DNA of 6,245 bases from Pseudomonadota bacterium (lineage in GTDB: Bacteria > Pseudomonadota > Alphaproteobacteria > Rhizobiales > Kaistiaceae): assembly GCA_023433185.1 (NCBI GenBank), contig JAEZEN010000516.1:1-6245 (forward strand), given 5' to 3'. Shown one piece after another: positions 1-6,245 of this stretch (position 1 is the stretch's first letter; each line of letters begins with the position of its first letter). The notes below the pieces were generated by a model. That model was not told the DNA's origin and ran no database searches. It saw only the letters and a list, made by a program, of their open reading frames with translations. The translations under genes and the position numbers were made by a program.

Positions 1-684
1 GGCTTCGACGGTGCCGGCGGCGGCGAGCAGGGCGCCATCGCCGCCGAGCGTCAGGACGACCCGGCCCACGCCTGCCTCGACCAGGCGGGACGCGGCCTCG
101 GCGCCGGACGATCCGGCGAGATACTCGGCCTCGCCGCGATTGAGGAAGGCGATGTCCACGAGCGGCCAGAGATCGGTGAAGTAGGGGCGGAGCGGGGAGG
201 GGTTGAAGGCGGTGACGAGGCCGCGTTCCTTCGCCGCCGCGAGCACGCCGCGGGTGACGTCCTCGGCGAGGTTGCCCTGAAGCGCGACGAGGTCGCCGGC
301 GCGGGCGGAGGTGAGCGCGCGGAGGGCCTGGTCGAGCAAGAGCGCCTCGGCCGCGTCCGTCGTCGTCACGATGGCGTTCTCGCCATCGGGCGTCGTGAAG
401 ATGATGGAGAAGTCGCTGGAACGATCGGGAAGCGCGACGAGATGCGCGTCGACCGGTTCACCGGCAAGCTGGTCGCGGATGGTCACGGCGCGGAAGTCGT
501 CGCCGATCGCCGTGACCAGAGTGGTGGGAAGGCCGCTCCGGCCCATCACCACGGCCTGGTTGGCGCCCTTGCCGCCGAGGTCGCGGGTCTCCTCGCGGCC
601 GAGGATCGAGGCGCCGGCCTCGGGCATCGAAGCGACGGCGATGGTCTCGTCCATGGCGACGTTGCCGATCACATGGGCGCGCAT
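1..684 (-). CDS. PfkB/ribokinase-family carbohydrate kinase, N-terminal 228 residues (C-terminus beyond window)
   Basis: This is a predicted cytoplasmic kinase that would phosphorylate a sugar, nucleoside or related small molecule with ATP. Reading the complement from the ATG at 684-682 gives an open frame to the window edge. Visible family features are the N-terminal NVAMDE segment (residues 8-13, with Asp12 at the substrate-binding Asp position), the ribokinase-type signature GGKGANQA (37-44), a segment starting NPSP (161-164), the conserved strand LNRGEAEYLAG (181-191) and VVLTLGGDGALL (209-220). The C-terminal ATP-site/catalytic motif (DTxGAGD type) lies outside the window, so completeness cannot be judged. 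A Shine-Dalgarno GAAGG (complement of 691-695) sits 6 nt before the ATG and supports this start. The gene is head-to-head with the btpA-like gene. Ribokinase itself is possible from the signature, but substrate is not decidable within PfkB; the neighbours (BtpA, TenA) leave a nucleoside, aminopyrimidine or sugar substrate open. Confidence 0.9.
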   Translation of the reverse strand, partial: MRAHVIGNVAMDETIAVASMPEAGASILGREETRDLGGKGANQAVVMGRSGLPTTLVTAIGDDFRAVTIRDQLAGEPVDAHLVALPDRSSDFSIIFTTPDGENAIVTTTDAAEALLLDQALRALTSARAGDLVALQGNLAEDVTRGVLAAAKERGLVTAFNPSPLRPYFTDLWPLVDIAFLNRGEAEYLAGSSGAEAASRLVEAGVGRVVLTLGGDGALLAAAGTVEA

Positions 685-690
685 GACAGA

Positions 691-705
691 CCTTCAGGAT
701 GGGGA
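691..705. promoter_or_regulatory. Paired divergent ribosome binding sites in the 27-nt gap between kinase and btpA-like gene
   Basis: The 685-711 gap holds two back-to-back Shine-Dalgarno sites. On the minus strand GAAGG (complement of 691-695) lies 6 nt before the kinase ATG. On the plus strand GGGGA (701-705) lies 6 nt before the ATG at 712. They fix both starts. No room remains for promoters, so each promoter must lie inside the opposing gene, or further upstream, and the two mRNAs would overlap at their 5' ends. I see no clear palindromic operator in the gap. Confidence 0.7.
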
Positions 706-711
706 ACGCGA

Positions 712-1554
712 ATGCAGACGGTATCCGACAACAGTTCGAGCGCCATAAGGGAAATCTTCGGGCGCGACAAGGCGCTGATCGGCATGATCCATTGCCCGCC
801 TTTCCCAGGCGCGCCGCGCTACCGGGGAACCGCGATGGATGCGGTCTACGACGCCTGCATGCGCGACGCGGAAGCCCTTGTCGGCGGCGGGCTGAACGGG
901 CTGATCGTCGAGAACCACGGCGACATCCCCTTTTCCAAGCCGGAGGACATCGGGCCGGAGACCGCCGCCTTCATGTCGGTTGTGACCGACCGGATCGCGC
1001 GGGCGACCGGCGTGCCGCTCGGCGTGAACGTCCTCGCCAACGCGCCGTTGCCCGCCATCGCCATCGCCATGGCCGGCGGCGCCCGCTTCATCCGGGTCAA
1101 CCAGTGGGCGAATGCCTATGTCGCCAACGAGGGCTTCATGGAGGGGCGCGCGGCCGAGGCGATGCGCTATCGCGCGCTGCTGCGCGCCGAGCATATCAAG
1201 GTCTTCGCCGACAGCCACGTGAAGCACGGCGCGCACGCGATCACCGCCGACCGGACCATCCAGGAACTGACGCGCGACCTCGCCTTCTTCGACGCCGACG
1301 TGGTGATCGCCACCGGCCAGCGCACCGGCAACGCCGCGACCCTGGAGGAGATCGAGGAGATCGCCGCCGCGACGCACCTGCCGCTGCTCGTCGGCTCGGG
1401 CGTCGACGCATCCAACGTGGTCGCGATCCTCGAGCGCACCAATGGCGTCATCGTCGCGTCCTCGCTCAAGAAGGGCGGCGTCTGGTGGAACCCGGTCGAT
1501 CCGGCGCGCGTGAAGGCCTTCGTCGAGGCCGCGCTTCCGGCTCTGGAGGGCTGA
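712..1554 (+). CDS. BtpA/SgcQ-family TIM-barrel protein
   Basis: A 280-residue cytoplasmic protein spanning the whole BtpA/SgcQ family. Landmarks in order are LIGMIHCPPFPGAPRY (22-37), NGLIVENHGDIPF (62-74), GVNVLANAP (104-112), GGARFIRVNQW (122-132), FADSHVKHG (165-173), VIATGQRTG (198-206), PLLVGSGVDASNV (224-236) and GVIVASSLKKGG (245-256), the end motifs resembling a TIM-barrel phosphate-binding region. Known relatives are cyanobacterial BtpA, needed for photosystem I accumulation, and E. coli SgcQ in a sugar-type gene cluster; no enzyme reaction is firmly assigned that I know of. The start at 712 is chosen because GGGGA lies 6 nt upstream and homology begins just after; the frame is open to 442, but that part is antisense to the kinase. 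The stop is 1 nt before the TenA-like start, so the two genes are surely cotranscribed. Divergence from a PfkB kinase favours a role in carbohydrate or nucleoside metabolism here (inference). Confidence 0.93.
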   Translation: MQTVSDNSSSAIREIFGRDKALIGMIHCPPFPGAPRYRGTAMDAVYDACMRDAEALVGGGLNGLIVENHGDIPFSKPEDIGPETAAFMSVVTDRIARATGVPLGVNVLANAPLPAIAIAMAGGARFIRVNQWANAYVANEGFMEGRAAEAMRYRALLRAEHIKVFADSHVKHGAHAITADRTIQELTRDLAFFDADVVIATGQRTGNAATLEEIEEIAAATHLPLLVGSGVDASNVVAILERTNGVIVASSLKKGGVWWNPVDPARVKAFVEAALPALEG

Positions 1555-1555
1555 G

Positions 1556-2227
1556 ATGGGAGAGACCCTTTCGGAACGCATCCTCCGCGAGAACGAAGCC
1601 GTCCTTGCCGCGATGGTCGGCCATCGCTTCGTCCGCGACATCGCCGCAGACAGTCTGCCGCGCGAGGTATTCGAGCGCTACCTGGTCTATGAAGGCGCCT
1701 TCGTCGATACCGCGATCGCGATCTTCGCCCATGCGACCGCCAAGGCCGAGACGATCGCCCAGAAGCGCTGGCTGATCGGCGTGCTCGACGCGCTCGCCAA
1801 CCAGCAGGTCGCCTATTTCGAGAAGACGTTCGCGGCCCGCGGCATCGACCCGTCGGCGTTCGACACCGCAACGCCGAAGGTGGCTGCGTTTCGCGACGGC
1901 ATGCTGGCCATTGCCCGGGACGGCGGCTATCTCGACACGGTGGCGGCGATGTTCGCGGCGGAATGGATGTACTGGACGTGGTGCAAGGCGGCGAGCGAAC
2001 GCCGGATCAGTGACCCGCTCCTCAGGGAATGGGTGGACCTTCATGCGCATGAGGACTTCGCCGCGCAGGCGCTCTGGCTGAAGGCCGAGCTCGACGCCGC
2101 CGGCCCCCGCCTGGGCGAGGCCGAGCGGGCGCGCCTCAGCGCCATCTTCGGCCGGGCGCAGCAGCTCGAGATCGACTTCCACGCTGCCGCCTATGGCGAC
2201 GCATCGCGGCGGTCGTTGTCGAACTGA
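1556..2227 (+). CDS. TenA/THI-4/PQQC-family protein lacking the thiaminase II active-site cysteine
   Basis: A 223-residue, all-helical heme-oxygenase-fold protein of about normal TenA length. Recognisable blocks are GHRFVRDIAADSLPREVFERYL (23-44 region), YEGAFVDTAIAIFAHATAKA (45-64 region), the MFAAEWMYWTW helix (132-142) and QLEIDFHAAAY (203-213). TenA thiaminase II hydrolyses aminopyrimidines or thiamine with a Cys nucleophile in a CxWLY-like context, an early Asp and a late Glu. By eye the Cys position is Ala135, followed by Glu136; the early Asp position is Glu46; the late Glu is kept as Glu205. Cys143 lies nearby but not at the nucleophile position. This resembles the cysteine-less TenA_E group implicated in aminopyrimidine salvage, but it may act on something else. 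The start is supported by GGAGGG (1545-1550) 5 nt upstream, inside the end of the btpA-like gene. No other thiamine gene or recognisable TPP riboswitch is present in the window. Confidence 0.88.
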   Translation: MGETLSERILRENEAVLAAMVGHRFVRDIAADSLPREVFERYLVYEGAFVDTAIAIFAHATAKAETIAQKRWLIGVLDALANQQVAYFEKTFAARGIDPSAFDTATPKVAAFRDGMLAIARDGGYLDTVAAMFAAEWMYWTWCKAASERRISDPLLREWVDLHAHEDFAAQALWLKAELDAAGPRLGEAERARLSAIFGRAQQLEIDFHAAAYGDASRRSLSN

Positions 2228-2277
2228 CGCGCCATATGCCGTAGGCTGCGCCGTACAATCGGAACGAGGAGAGAGTC
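2228..2277 (+). promoter_or_regulatory. Gap before the hydrolase gene: weak possible -10 and the RBS that sets a GTG start
   Basis: This 50-nt gap ends with AGGAG (2267-2271), 6 nt before the GTG at 2278 and too far (15 nt) from the in-frame ATG at 2287, so it selects the GTG. TACAAT at 2254-2259 resembles a -10 hexamer, but no good -35 lies 16-18 nt upstream. The hexamer GCCGTA occurs twice (2238-2243 and 2250-2255), 12 nt apart. A promoter here would separate the hydrolase-nadE-gltX unit from the btpA-tenA pair; evidence for it is weak, while the RBS is clear. Confidence 0.4.
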
Positions 2278-2958
2278 GTGGGAAAGATGATCCGCCTGAC
2301 TGCCGCCGACGGGCATGGCTTCGGCGCCTACGAGAAGACGCCGTCGTCGGGGGAAGTGCGCGGCGGCCTCGTCGTCGTGCAGGAGATCTTCGGGGTCAAT
2401 GCCCACATCCGGCGCGTCGCCGACGGCTATGCCGCGGAAGGCTACCGGGTGATCGCTCCAGCGCTCTTCGACCGCGCCGAGGCGGGCGTCGAACTGGGCT
2501 ACGAGGGCGCCGATCGGGACCGCGGCCTCGGCCTCATGCGGGCGATCGACAAGGAGCACATGCTCGCCGACATCGCCGCCGCGGTCGCGGCGCTCGCGCC
2601 GTCCGGCAAGGTCGGCATCGTCGGCGACTGCCTCGGCGGGACGCTCGCCTGGGCGGCGGCGGCGCGGGTCCCGGGGCTCGCGGCGGCGGTCGGCTACTAC
2701 GGCGGCCAGATCGCCACGCTCCTCGGCGAGACGCCGCGCTGCCCGGTGATGCTCCATTTCGGCGAGGAGGATCCGGGCATTCCGTTGTCCGACGTCGAGA
2801 AGATCAAGGCCGTCGTCGATCCGACGCAGGTGCAGATCTTCACCTACAAGGACGCCGGCCACGCCTTCAAGCGCGACGGCACGCCCGTCTTCCATGGCGA
2901 GGCGGCGCGCGTCGCCCGCGACCGGACCATCGCCTTTCTCAGGGAGCACGTCGGCTGA
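2278..2958 (+). CDS. Dienelactone hydrolase family protein
   Basis: A 226-residue alpha/beta-hydrolase, matching the usual single-domain length of dienelactone hydrolases, with no signal peptide, so cytoplasmic. Bacterial dienelactone hydrolase opens 4-carboxymethylenebutenolide to maleylacetate using a Cys-His-Asp triad. All elements are visible: QEIFGVN (35-41) with Glu36, the residue that pairs with the resting nucleophile in the Pseudomonas enzyme; the nucleophile elbow GDCLGG (116-121) with Cys118; Asp165 in FGEEDPGIP (161-169); and His195 in DAGHAF (192-197). Cys rather than Ser at the elbow fits true family members. Start is GTG with AGGAG 6 nt upstream. It runs in the same direction as nadE with a 45-nt gap. 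No other chlorocatechol or aromatic-degradation gene is nearby, so the substrate may well not be a dienelactone; many chromosomal members are uncharacterised esterases. Confidence 0.93.
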   Translation: MGKMIRLTAADGHGFGAYEKTPSSGEVRGGLVVVQEIFGVNAHIRRVADGYAAEGYRVIAPALFDRAEAGVELGYEGADRDRGLGLMRAIDKEHMLADIAAAVAALAPSGKVGIVGDCLGGTLAWAAAARVPGLAAAVGYYGGQIATLLGETPRCPVMLHFGEEDPGIPLSDVEKIKAVVDPTQVQIFTYKDAGHAFKRDGTPVFHGEAARVARDRTIAFLREHVG

Positions 2959-2993
2959 TGCGGCGCATTGCCGGCTCGACAACGGCACGCTAG
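2958..2993 (+). other. Possible 11-codon coupling mini-ORF between the hydrolase gene and nadE
   Basis: An ATG at 2958-2960 overlaps the hydrolase TGA (2956-2958) in an ATGA-like junction and opens a frame reading MRRIAGSTTAR, ending in TAG at 2991-2993, 10 nt before the nadE ATG. AGGGAG (2941-2946) lies 11 nt before its ATG, a long but usable spacing. The nadE start itself has no Shine-Dalgarno-like sequence in the preceding 19 nt. The arrangement is what translational coupling by termination and reinitiation would look like, but an ORF this short can occur by chance. Confidence 0.25.
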
Positions 2994-3003
2994 ACCGCGC
3001 CCC

Positions 3004-4680
3004 ATGGCATCCCCGATCACCGACACCATCCGCTTCGCCGTCGCCCAGCTCAATCCGACGGTGGGCGACATCGAGGGCAACCTCCGCAAGGCCAGGGCCG
3101 CGCGCGCCGAGGCGGCCGCGGCCGGGGCCGACCTCCTCGTCCTCTCCGAATTGTTCATCGCGGGCTACCCGCCGGAGGACCTCGTCCTCAAGCCCGCGTT
3201 CCAGGATGCCTGCCGCGCCGCGGTCGAGGCGCTTGCCGCCGATACCGATGACGGCGGCCCGGGCGTCGTCGTCGGCTCCCCCTGGCCCGAGAACGGCAAG
3301 GTCTATAACGCCGTCGTCCTCCTCGACGAGGGGCGGGTGCAGGGCGTCCGCTACAAGGTCGAGCTGCCCAACTACGGGGTGTTCGACGAGCTCCGGGTGT
3401 TCGCCGTGGGTCCGCTCCCCGGGCCGCTCGGCTTTCGCGGGCTGCGCCTCGGCGTGCCGATCTGCGAGGACATCTGGTTCGAGCAGGTCTGCGAGTGCCT
3501 GCTCGAGACCGGTGCCGAGATGCTTGTCGTCCCGAACGGTTCGCCCTACTGGCGGGGCAAGGCCGAGGTCCGCCAGCAGGTGGCGCTCGCCCGGGTCGTC
3601 GAAACCGGCCTGCCGATGGTCTACGTCAACCAGTGCGGCGGCCAGGATGAACTGGTCTTCGACGGCGGTTCCTTCGGCCTCCACGCCGACCGCACGCTCG
3701 CCTTCCAGATGCCCCAGTTCGACGAGGGCATCGTTACCGTCACCTGGAAGAAGGATGCCGAACTCGGCTGGCGCTGTACCGACGGCCAGTTCGCATCGCT
3801 GCCCGGCCTTGAGGAGGCCAACTGGCGGGCCTGCGTGCTCGGGCTCCGCGACTACGTCAACAAGAACGGCTTCCCCGGCGTCGTGCTCGGCCTCTCCGGC
3901 GGCATCGACTCGGCGGTGGTGGCGGCAATGGCGGTGGATGCCCTCGGCGCGAGCCGGGTGCACTGCGTGATGCTGCCCTACCGCTACACTTCGGGCGACA
4001 GCCTGAGGGATGCTGCCGAGATCGCCGAGACCCTGCTGGTGCGCTACGACGTGGTGCCGATCGCCGATCCCGTGGAGGGTTTCCTCGGGGCGCTGGCCCC
4101 GGTCTTCGCGGGCCGGGCGCCGGACATCGCCGAGGAGAACATCCAGAGCCGGACGCGCGGCACCCTCCTCATGGCGATCTCGAACAAGTTCGGCCCCATG
4201 GTCCTGACCACCGGCAACAAGTCGGAGATGTCGGTCGGCTACGCCACGCTCTATGGCGACATGAACGGCGGCTTCAACCCGATCAAGGATCTCTACAAGT
4301 CCGAGGTCTATGCGCTGGCGCGCTGGCGGACCGAGAACCGGCCGGCGGGCGCGCTGGGTCCGAAGGGGAGGGTGATTCCGGAGAACGTGATCACGCGGGC
4401 ACCCTCGGCCGAGCTCCGCGAGGACCAGACCGACCAGGACTCGCTGCCGCCCTACGACGTGCTGGACGATATCCTCGAGTGCCTGGTCGAGGACGAGATG
4501 CGCATCGCCGACGTCGTCGCCCGCGGCCACGACCGCGAAACCGTCAGGAAGGTCGAGCGGCTGCTCTACATCGCCGAATACAAGCGCCGGCAGGCGGCGC
4601 CGGGCGTGAAGATCACCCGCAAGAACTTCGGCCGCGACCGTCGTTACCCGATCACCAACCGGTTCCGGGATCGCGGCTAG
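3004..4680 (+). CDS. nadE: Glutamine-dependent NAD+ synthetase
   Basis: This cytoplasmic two-domain enzyme performs the last step of NAD biosynthesis: it amidates nicotinic acid adenine dinucleotide with ATP, taking ammonia from glutamine. The 558-residue length is normal for the glutamine-dependent form. The N-terminal nitrilase-like glutaminase domain (about 10-260) shows the full catalytic triad: Glu49 in LSELF, Lys118 in [13 protein letters not shown] and Cys154 in PICEDIW. The C-terminal synthetase domain (about 275-555) has the ATP-binding P-loop SGGIDSA (298-304), followed by TTGNKSE (402-408), [15 protein letters not shown] (418-432) and [14 protein letters not shown] (472-485). The ATG at 3004 is preferred because homology begins a few residues later. 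A TTG at 2968 would add a 12-residue Arg-rich leader unlike the family. No clear Shine-Dalgarno precedes 3004. gltX follows after 4 nt. Confidence 0.97.
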   Translation: MASPITDTIRFAVAQLNPTVGDIEGNLRKARAARAEAAAAGADLLVLSELFIAGYPPEDLVLKPAFQDACRAAVEALAADTDDGGPGVVVGSPWPENGKVYNAVVLLDEGRVQGVRYKVELPNYGVFDELRVFAVGPLPGPLGFRGLRLGVPICEDIWFEQVCECLLETGAEMLVVPNGSPYWRGKAEVRQQVALARVVETGLPMVYVNQCGGQDELVFDGGSFGLHADRTLAFQMPQFDEGIVTVTWKKDAELGWRCTDGQFASLPGLEEANWRACVLGLRDYVNKNGFPGVVLGLSGGIDSAVVAAMAVDALGASRVHCVMLPYRYTSGDSLRDAAEIAETLLVRYDVVPIADPVEGFLGALAPVFAGRAPDIAEENIQSRTRGTLLMAISNKFGPMVLTTGNKSEMSVGYATLYGDMNGGFNPIKDLYKSEVYALARWRTENRPAGALGPKGRVIPENVITRAPSAELREDQTDQDSLPPYDVLDDILECLVEDEMRIADVVARGHDRETVRKVERLLYIAEYKRRQAAPGVKITRKNFGRDRRYPITNRFRDRG

Positions 4681-4684
4681 GACC

Positions 4685-6058
4685 ATGTCGGTCACCGTCC
4701 GCTTCGCCCCGTCGCCGACGGGCAACATCCACATCGGCAATGCGCGCACGGCGCTGTTCAACTGGCTGTTCGCCCTGCAGCGGGGCGGTCGCTTCGTGCA
4801 GCGCTTCGACGACACCGATGCTGAACGGTCGCGCCAGGAGTACGCCGACAACATCCTCGAGGACATCGACTGGATGGGCATCCGTCCTGACACGGTCGCG
4901 TATTATTCGCGGCGTCCGGAGGTCTATGCGCGCGCCGTCGAGCGCCTCAAGAGCGCCGGGCTGCTCTATCCCTGCTACGAGACTCCCGAGGAACTGGAGC
5001 TGAAGCGCAAGGTTCTGCTGTCGCGCCGCCTGCCGCCGGTCTATGGACGCGAGGCGCTGAAGCTGACGGAACCCGAGCGTGCGGCGCTGGAGGCGCAGGG
5101 GAGGCAGCCGCACTGGCGCTTTCTGTTGCCGAACTTCGGCAGCGATCCCTTCGACACACGCCGCACCGAAGTTGCCTGGACCGATCTGGTGCGCGGCGAG
5201 GAAACCGTCGACGTGGCCTCGTTGTCCGATCCGGTCCTGATCCGGGGCGACGGCTCGTTCCTATACACGCTGCCGTCCGTCGCCGACGACATCGACCTTG
5301 GCGTCACGCACGTCATCCGTGGCGACGACCACGTCACCAACACCGGCGTCCAGATCGCGATCTTCCATGCGCTCGGCGCCGAGCCTCCGGCCTTCGGCCA
5401 TCACAACCTGCTGACGACCGCCAGCGGCGAGGGCCTGTCGAAGCGTACCGGCTCCCTGTCGATCCGCAGCCTGCGCGCGGACGGCATCGAGGCCATGGCC
5501 GTGGCCTCGCTCGCGGTGCTGACCGGCACGTCGGAGAACGTGACGGCCGCGCGCGACATGCGAGACCTCGCCGACAGGTTCGACCTCGCGTCCACGTCGC
5601 GATCGGCGGCGAAGTTCGATCCGGCCGATCTCGTCGTCCTGAACCGGTCGCTGCTGCACGAGATGCCGTACGGTTCCGTCGCCGACCGGCTTGGCGCCCT
5701 CGGCATCGCCGGGCCGGCTGCGGAGCCGTTCTGGGATGCGGTGCGCGGCAATCTCGACCGCCTGGACGACGCGTCGGCCTGGTGGAAGATCATCACCGAC
5801 GGGCCCGTCGAACCCGTCGAGATGAGCGACGACGATCGATCGTTCCTGCGCGCCGCCATCGACCTGCTGCCGCCCGGGCCCTGGGACGCCACGACCTTCA
5901 GGACGTGGACCGACGCGGTCAAGCAGGCGACCGGCCGCAAGGGCAAGGCGCTGTTCCTGCCGCTCAGGCTGGCGCTTACTGGACGGTCCGCTGGGCCGGA
6001 GCTCGCAGATCTAATGCCGCTTCTGGATCCGGCAGGAATTCGGGCCCGACGACCCTGA
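4685..6058 (+). CDS. gltX: Glutamyl-tRNA synthetase, class I (rhizobial-type)
   Basis: Charges tRNA with glutamate in the cytoplasm. Many alphaproteobacteria use a non-discriminating enzyme that also makes Glu-tRNA(Gln) for amidation; specificity cannot be read here. The 457-residue protein has the catalytic Rossmann domain with [15 protein letters not shown] (7-21), where the HIGH motif reads HIGN (16-19), RFDDTD (40-45), [11 protein letters not shown] (211-221) and a KMSKS-type loop reading GLSKR (250-254). The anticodon-binding domain (about 310-450) includes LLHEMPYG (323-330) and [17 protein letters not shown] (417-433). HIGN and GLSKR are, as I recall, normal for rhizobial GluRS, so they are not defects. 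A cysteine zinc cluster as in E. coli GluRS is absent (only Cys97 nearby). The anticodon domain makes it GluRS rather than the shorter GluQ-RS. Start is 4 nt after the nadE stop, with only a weak TAGGA overlapping that stop. The last 83 nt overlap an opposing gene. Confidence 0.97.
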   Translation: MSVTVRFAPSPTGNIHIGNARTALFNWLFALQRGGRFVQRFDDTDAERSRQEYADNILEDIDWMGIRPDTVAYYSRRPEVYARAVERLKSAGLLYPCYETPEELELKRKVLLSRRLPPVYGREALKLTEPERAALEAQGRQPHWRFLLPNFGSDPFDTRRTEVAWTDLVRGEETVDVASLSDPVLIRGDGSFLYTLPSVADDIDLGVTHVIRGDDHVTNTGVQIAIFHALGAEPPAFGHHNLLTTASGEGLSKRTGSLSIRSLRADGIEAMAVASLAVLTGTSENVTAARDMRDLADRFDLASTSRSAAKFDPADLVVLNRSLLHEMPYGSVADRLGALGIAGPAAEPFWDAVRGNLDRLDDASAWWKIITDGPVEPVEMSDDDRSFLRAAIDLLPPGPWDATTFRTWTDAVKQATGRKGKALFLPLRLALTGRSAGPELADLMPLLDPAGIRARRP

Positions 6059-6245
6059 CCTTCCGCTCGGCCGGGAGGGCGCCCGCGACCGGCTTCGATC
6101 CGGCCAGGCGCTCCATGGCCGTGGCGTCGAAGCGGCCGTCGCGATTGGACTGCGTCTCGGGGTCGGCGGCCGGATCGGGGCGCGGCGTCGGCGCGACGAC
6201 GATCGACTGGCTGCCCTGCTCCTGCTTAGCAGCGTCGGCGGACGC
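5976..6245 (-). CDS. C-terminal 89 residues of a hypothetical protein (possibly DUF2865-like), N-terminus beyond window
   Basis: The complement is open from the window edge to a TAA at 5978-5976, without a start inside the window that must be used. Outside the gltX overlap, 57 of 62 codons end in G or C, matching real genes here. The peptide is a Pro/Ala-rich, probably disordered stretch ([17 protein letters not shown]) followed by an ordered-looking tail with [18 protein letters not shown] about 25 residues from the end. That tail reminds me of the conserved end of Rhizobiales proteins annotated DUF2865, but this rests on memory of the motif only; function is unknown. The gene converges on gltX and its last 27 codons plus stop lie antisense to the end of gltX. 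No transcription terminator is visible between the two genes because there is no gap. Confidence 0.75.
   Translation of the reverse strand, partial: ASADAAKQEQGSQSIVVAPTPRPDPAADPETQSNRDGRFDATAMERLAGSKPVAGALPAERKVRVVGPEFLPDPEAALDLRAPAQRTVQ

Noticed and set aside
442..711. N-terminal extension of the btpA-like frame
   Set aside because: This part is antisense to the kinase, family similarity begins only after residue 712, and a good ribosome binding site precedes the ATG at 712.
694..1641. A 315-codon minus-strand open frame opposite the btpA-like gene
   Set aside because: It has no domain-like motifs and its composition is that of an antisense shadow; the plus strand carries a clear BtpA family protein.
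2216..2259. TTGTCG (2216-2221) as a -35 box paired with TACAAT (2254-2259)
   Set aside because: The 32-nt spacing is far from the 16-18 nt needed by the main sigma factor.
2968..3003. TTG start giving nadE a 12-residue longer N-terminus
   Set aside because: The extension is Arg/Pro-rich and unlike the family, the codon is a rare start, and no ribosome binding site is well placed for it.
2894..3970. Ser/Arg/Pro-rich plus-strand frame inside nadE
   Set aside because: An out-of-frame shadow of nadE with low-complexity composition and no motif.
2191..4893. A 900-codon open frame on the minus strand
   Set aside because: It lies antisense to the hydrolase and nadE and into gltX. Its product is low-complexity, rich in Arg, Asp, Ala, Val and His, with no recognisable domain. 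Long antisense frames of this kind arise from strong G/C third-position bias in the true genes.
4685..6058. HIGN and GLSKR in place of canonical HIGH and KMSKR in gltX as a sign of a defective enzyme
   Set aside because: These variants are, to my knowledge, usual in rhizobial glutamyl-tRNA synthetases, and the rest of the protein is intact.

Overview
The window is gene-dense, very GC-rich DNA with almost uniformly G/C third codon positions. The glutamyl-tRNA synthetase carries HIGN and GLSKR signatures and a short C-terminal end of the kind I recall from rhizobial enzymes. Together these suggest a chromosomal segment of an alphaproteobacterium, most likely Hyphomicrobiales (Rhizobiales). I see no tRNA or rRNA gene, insertion sequence, CRISPR array, attachment site or replication origin, and no convincing rho-independent terminator.

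Left part (1-2227). A PfkB/ribokinase-family kinase, cut by the window edge, runs leftward from 684. A BtpA/SgcQ-family TIM-barrel protein (712-1554) and a TenA-family protein (1556-2227) run rightward and are tightly coupled, with 1 nt between stop and start. The kinase and btpA-like start codons are only 27 nt apart, and that gap is filled by the two Shine-Dalgarno sites. The TenA-like protein lacks the nucleophilic cysteine of thiaminase II but keeps the late catalytic glutamate. The three genes look like part of a small-molecule salvage or catabolic locus. Its substrate cannot be read from the sequence, and this is the best candidate for undescribed biology here.

Middle and right part (2278-6058). 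A dienelactone-hydrolase-family protein, a glutamine-dependent NAD+ synthetase (nadE) and a glutamyl-tRNA synthetase (gltX) follow on the same strand with gaps of 45 and 4 nt, probably one transcription unit. nadE has no visible Shine-Dalgarno site. An 11-codon mini-ORF bridges the hydrolase stop and the nadE start and could couple their translation.

Right edge (5976-6245). A leftward reading frame, open to the window edge, has strong coding character. It ends inside the 3' end of gltX, giving a tail-to-tail antisense overlap of 83 nt. Both frames abruptly lose their G/C third-position bias in the overlap, as expected if both are translated.
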